NCBI RefSeq assembly: GCF_034259425.1
Contig: NZ_JAXIVU010000002.1
Location: 62,001-126,000, forward strand
Origin: Denitrificimonas halotolerans
GTDB taxonomy: Bacteria; Pseudomonadota; Gammaproteobacteria; Pseudomonadales; Pseudomonadaceae
Direction of reading: 5' to 3'
DNA: 64,000 nt
Shown here: one piece after another, positions 62,577-64,000 of the stretch
How the letters are laid out: each line of letters opens with the position of its first letter
How positions within the stretch are numbered: position 1 is the stretch's first letter
Position numbers and translations under genes: made by a program
The notes under the pieces: generated by a model
Database searches by the model: none
What the model was told of the DNA's origin: nothing
Seen by the model: only the letters and a program-made list of their open reading frames with translations

Positions 62577-63107
62577 ATGAAACTGATTATTCTTGATCGT
62601 GATGGCGTAATTAATTACGACTCAGACAATTATATTAAAAGCGTGGACGAATGGATTGCTTTGCCTGGTGCTTTGGAAGCGATTGCGCGTTTAAGTCGTG
62701 CAGGGTGGGTTGTCACGGTGGCCACTAATCAGTCAGGTTTGGCTCGTGGTTATTATGATGTGCCTACTTTAGAGGGTATGCACCAAGTTTTACGTGATGC
62801 AGTGCAGCAGTACGGTGGGCATCTGGGGTTAATCACTTACTGTCCTCATGGTCCCGACGATGGATGTAGTTGTCGTAAGCCACGGCCTGGATTGTTGCAA
62901 CAAATTGCCGAGCATTATCACACGTCGCTTGATGGGGTGTGGTTTGTTGGCGATAGTTTGCGTGATTTACAGGCTGCTGTGGCCATCAATGCTCAACCAG
63001 TTTTGGTGGGTACAGGGAAAGGTGGGCAAACACGAACGCAAGAGCTGCCCGAACACACCTTGGTATTTGCTGATTTAGCAGCGGTTGCAGATTATCTATT
63101 GAATTAA
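62577..63107 (+). CDS. gmhB: D-glycero-beta-D-manno-heptose-1,7-bisphosphate 7-phosphatase
   Basis: 176 residues. HAD phosphatase with DRDGVINYDSDNYIKS (motif I), TNQSG (motif II), GDSLRDLQAA (motif IV), and the zinc-binding CPHGPDDGCSCRKPRPG loop. It makes heptose-1-phosphate for LPS core synthesis. Lies between glyS and plsC as in Pseudomonas. Confidence 0.95.
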   Translation: MKLIILDRDGVINYDSDNYIKSVDEWIALPGALEAIARLSRAGWVVTVATNQSGLARGYYDVPTLEGMHQVLRDAVQQYGGHLGLITYCPHGPDDGCSCRKPRPGLLQQIAEHYHTSLDGVWFVGDSLRDLQAAVAINAQPVLVGTGKGGQTRTQELPEHTLVFADLAAVADYLLN

Positions 63108-63118
63108 AGGTTAGCAAT

Positions 63119-63895
63119 ATGGGCGTTTTATACGGATTAAGAACGGCAGTATTTTATATCCTGCTCAGTTTAAGCGCCCTTGTTTGGAGCGTGGTGAGCT
63201 TGTTGGCTGCTCCCTTTTTATCTTTTCCAGCGCGTTACCGATTTATTACTGTAAATTGGTGTGGTTTTGCTGTGTTCTTGGCAAAGCATCTGCTGAATAT
63301 AGAATATCGGGTAACTGGTATAGAAAATATACCGAGCGAGCGCTGTGTGATATTAGCTAAACATCAAAGTACTTGGGAAACTTTTTTCTTATCAGCCTAC
63401 TTTCAACCTTTAAGTCAGGTGTTGAAGAAGGAGCTGTTCCGAGTCCCGTTTTTTGGCTGGACTATGGCTTTGGTTAAACCTATTGCCATTGATCGCAGTA
63501 ATCCTAAGCAAGCATTGAAGCAGCTAGCTAAGCAAGGTGCAGAACGTTTGCAAGAAAATTGTTGGCTCTTAATTTTCCCTGAAGGTACGCGTGTCCCCAT
63601 GGGTAAAATTGGTAAGTTTTCTCGCGGTGGTGCTTCGTTAGCAGTGAATGCTGGGTTACCTGTACTACCAATTGCTCATAATGCCGGAGCATTTTGGCCC
63701 AAACAAGGTTGGAGTAAGAGGCCTGGCGTGATCGACGTGGTGATTGGCCCTGCTATGTATGCTGAGGGTGAAGGTTCAAAAGCTATTGCTGAACTGAATC
63801 AACGAGCTTTTGAGTGGGTGGCACACACTCAGTTTGAGATTGGAGCGTTGGATGAGCAGGTATTTGCTGAAATTAAAGAAAAAGCGGCTAAATAG
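63119..63895 (+). CDS. plsC: 1-acyl-sn-glycerol-3-phosphate acyltransferase
   Basis: 258 residues. One or two N-terminal membrane segments, then acyltransferase motifs: KHQSTWETFF (catalytic His, with Glu in place of the usual Asp), the PFFGW region, and FPEGTRVPMGK. It acylates lysophosphatidic acid in membrane lipid synthesis. Starts 11 bases after gmhB; probable end of the glyQ-glyS-gmhB-plsC operon. Confidence 0.93.
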   Translation: MGVLYGLRTAVFYILLSLSALVWSVVSLLAAPFLSFPARYRFITVNWCGFAVFLAKHLLNIEYRVTGIENIPSERCVILAKHQSTWETFFLSAYFQPLSQVLKKELFRVPFFGWTMALVKPIAIDRSNPKQALKQLAKQGAERLQENCWLLIFPEGTRVPMGKIGKFSRGGASLAVNAGLPVLPIAHNAGAFWPKQGWSKRPGVIDVVIGPAMYAEGEGSKAIAELNQRAFEWVAHTQFEIGALDEQVFAEIKEKAAK

Positions 63896-63943
63896 CACCG
63901 AAGATGTTTGAAGTGCTACATGTGGGACAACATCCTCGATGGA

Positions 63944-63973
63944 AATAAGCCTGATTCATTCAGGCTTATTTTT
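63944..63973 (+). terminator. Terminator after plsC
   Basis: AATAAGCCTGA and TCAGGCTTATT arms with a T-run (TTTTTG), about 50 bases after the plsC stop codon. Confidence 0.85.
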
Positions 63974-64000
63974 GACTGCATTAATTGTGTCTGCAATTAT

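Overview
The window is chromosomal DNA from a gammaproteobacterium, most likely a low-GC member of the Pseudomonadaceae (Thiopseudomonas/Denitrificimonas-like). This is an inference. It rests on several gene orders I know from Pseudomonas: an ArsR-methyltransferase regulator followed by metK, tkt, epd, pgk and fba; def-fmt-rsmB-trkA-trkH running away from dprA-tsaC-aroE-hemF; glyQ-glyS-gmhB-plsC; divergent rpiA/ilvA; nudE-cysQ beside yrfG; and lgt-thyA. The proteins read as Pseudomonas orthologues, but the DNA is clearly poorer in GC than typical Pseudomonas. I saw no rRNA, tRNA or CRISPR array.

Layout. 1-5.5 kb: a partial YiiX-like protein, a small lipoprotein, YqhD aldehyde reductase, 3-methyladenine glycosylase, a YccS-type membrane protein and a 63-aa unknown. 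5.7-13.8 kb: S-adenosylmethionine synthesis under a SahR-like regulator, then the transketolase/E4P dehydrogenase/PGK/FBA block. 13.9-19 kb: cytochrome b561 and YceI, a LysR regulator whose 3' end has been overwritten by an insertion-sequence scar, and a TetR regulator divergent from a KstD-like flavoprotein with a perfect palindrome between them. 19-23 kb: the most interesting locus, with two divergent TPP riboswitches controlling a sodium:solute symporter on one side and an SDR plus a luciferase-like flavin monooxygenase on the other. 23-27.4 kb: a DUF3298 protein, YrfG, NudE, CysQ and a YbfB-type MFS carrier. 27.4-30.9 kb: a BigR/SqrR-type persulfide sensor with its sulfide-detoxification genes, followed by a di-haem cytochrome c peroxidase. 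30.9-45 kb: PrlC/YheV, gamma-carbonic anhydrase, the Trk potassium system, translation and tRNA-modification genes, DprA, AroE, HemF and MgtE. 45-58 kb: IlvD, RlmI, an SdiA-regulated-type protein, RpiA, IlvA, a membrane protein, adenine deaminase, ThyA, Lgt, a TauE/SafE carrier, a GNAT and an MFS protein. 58-59.4 kb: a decayed IS200/IS605-type tnpB. 59.5-64 kb: glycyl-tRNA synthetase, GmhB and PlsC.

Most of the window is housekeeping. The accessory signals are the TPP-riboswitch module (candidate uptake and oxidative processing of a thiamin precursor or breakdown product), three scars of one IS200/IS605 family (one full pseudogene and two orphan right ends), and the regulatory region of the persulfide module, which carries a perfect ANR/FNR-type site and a separate 18-bp palindrome. 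All family assignments come from reading translated sequence and remembered family motifs. No database search was run.
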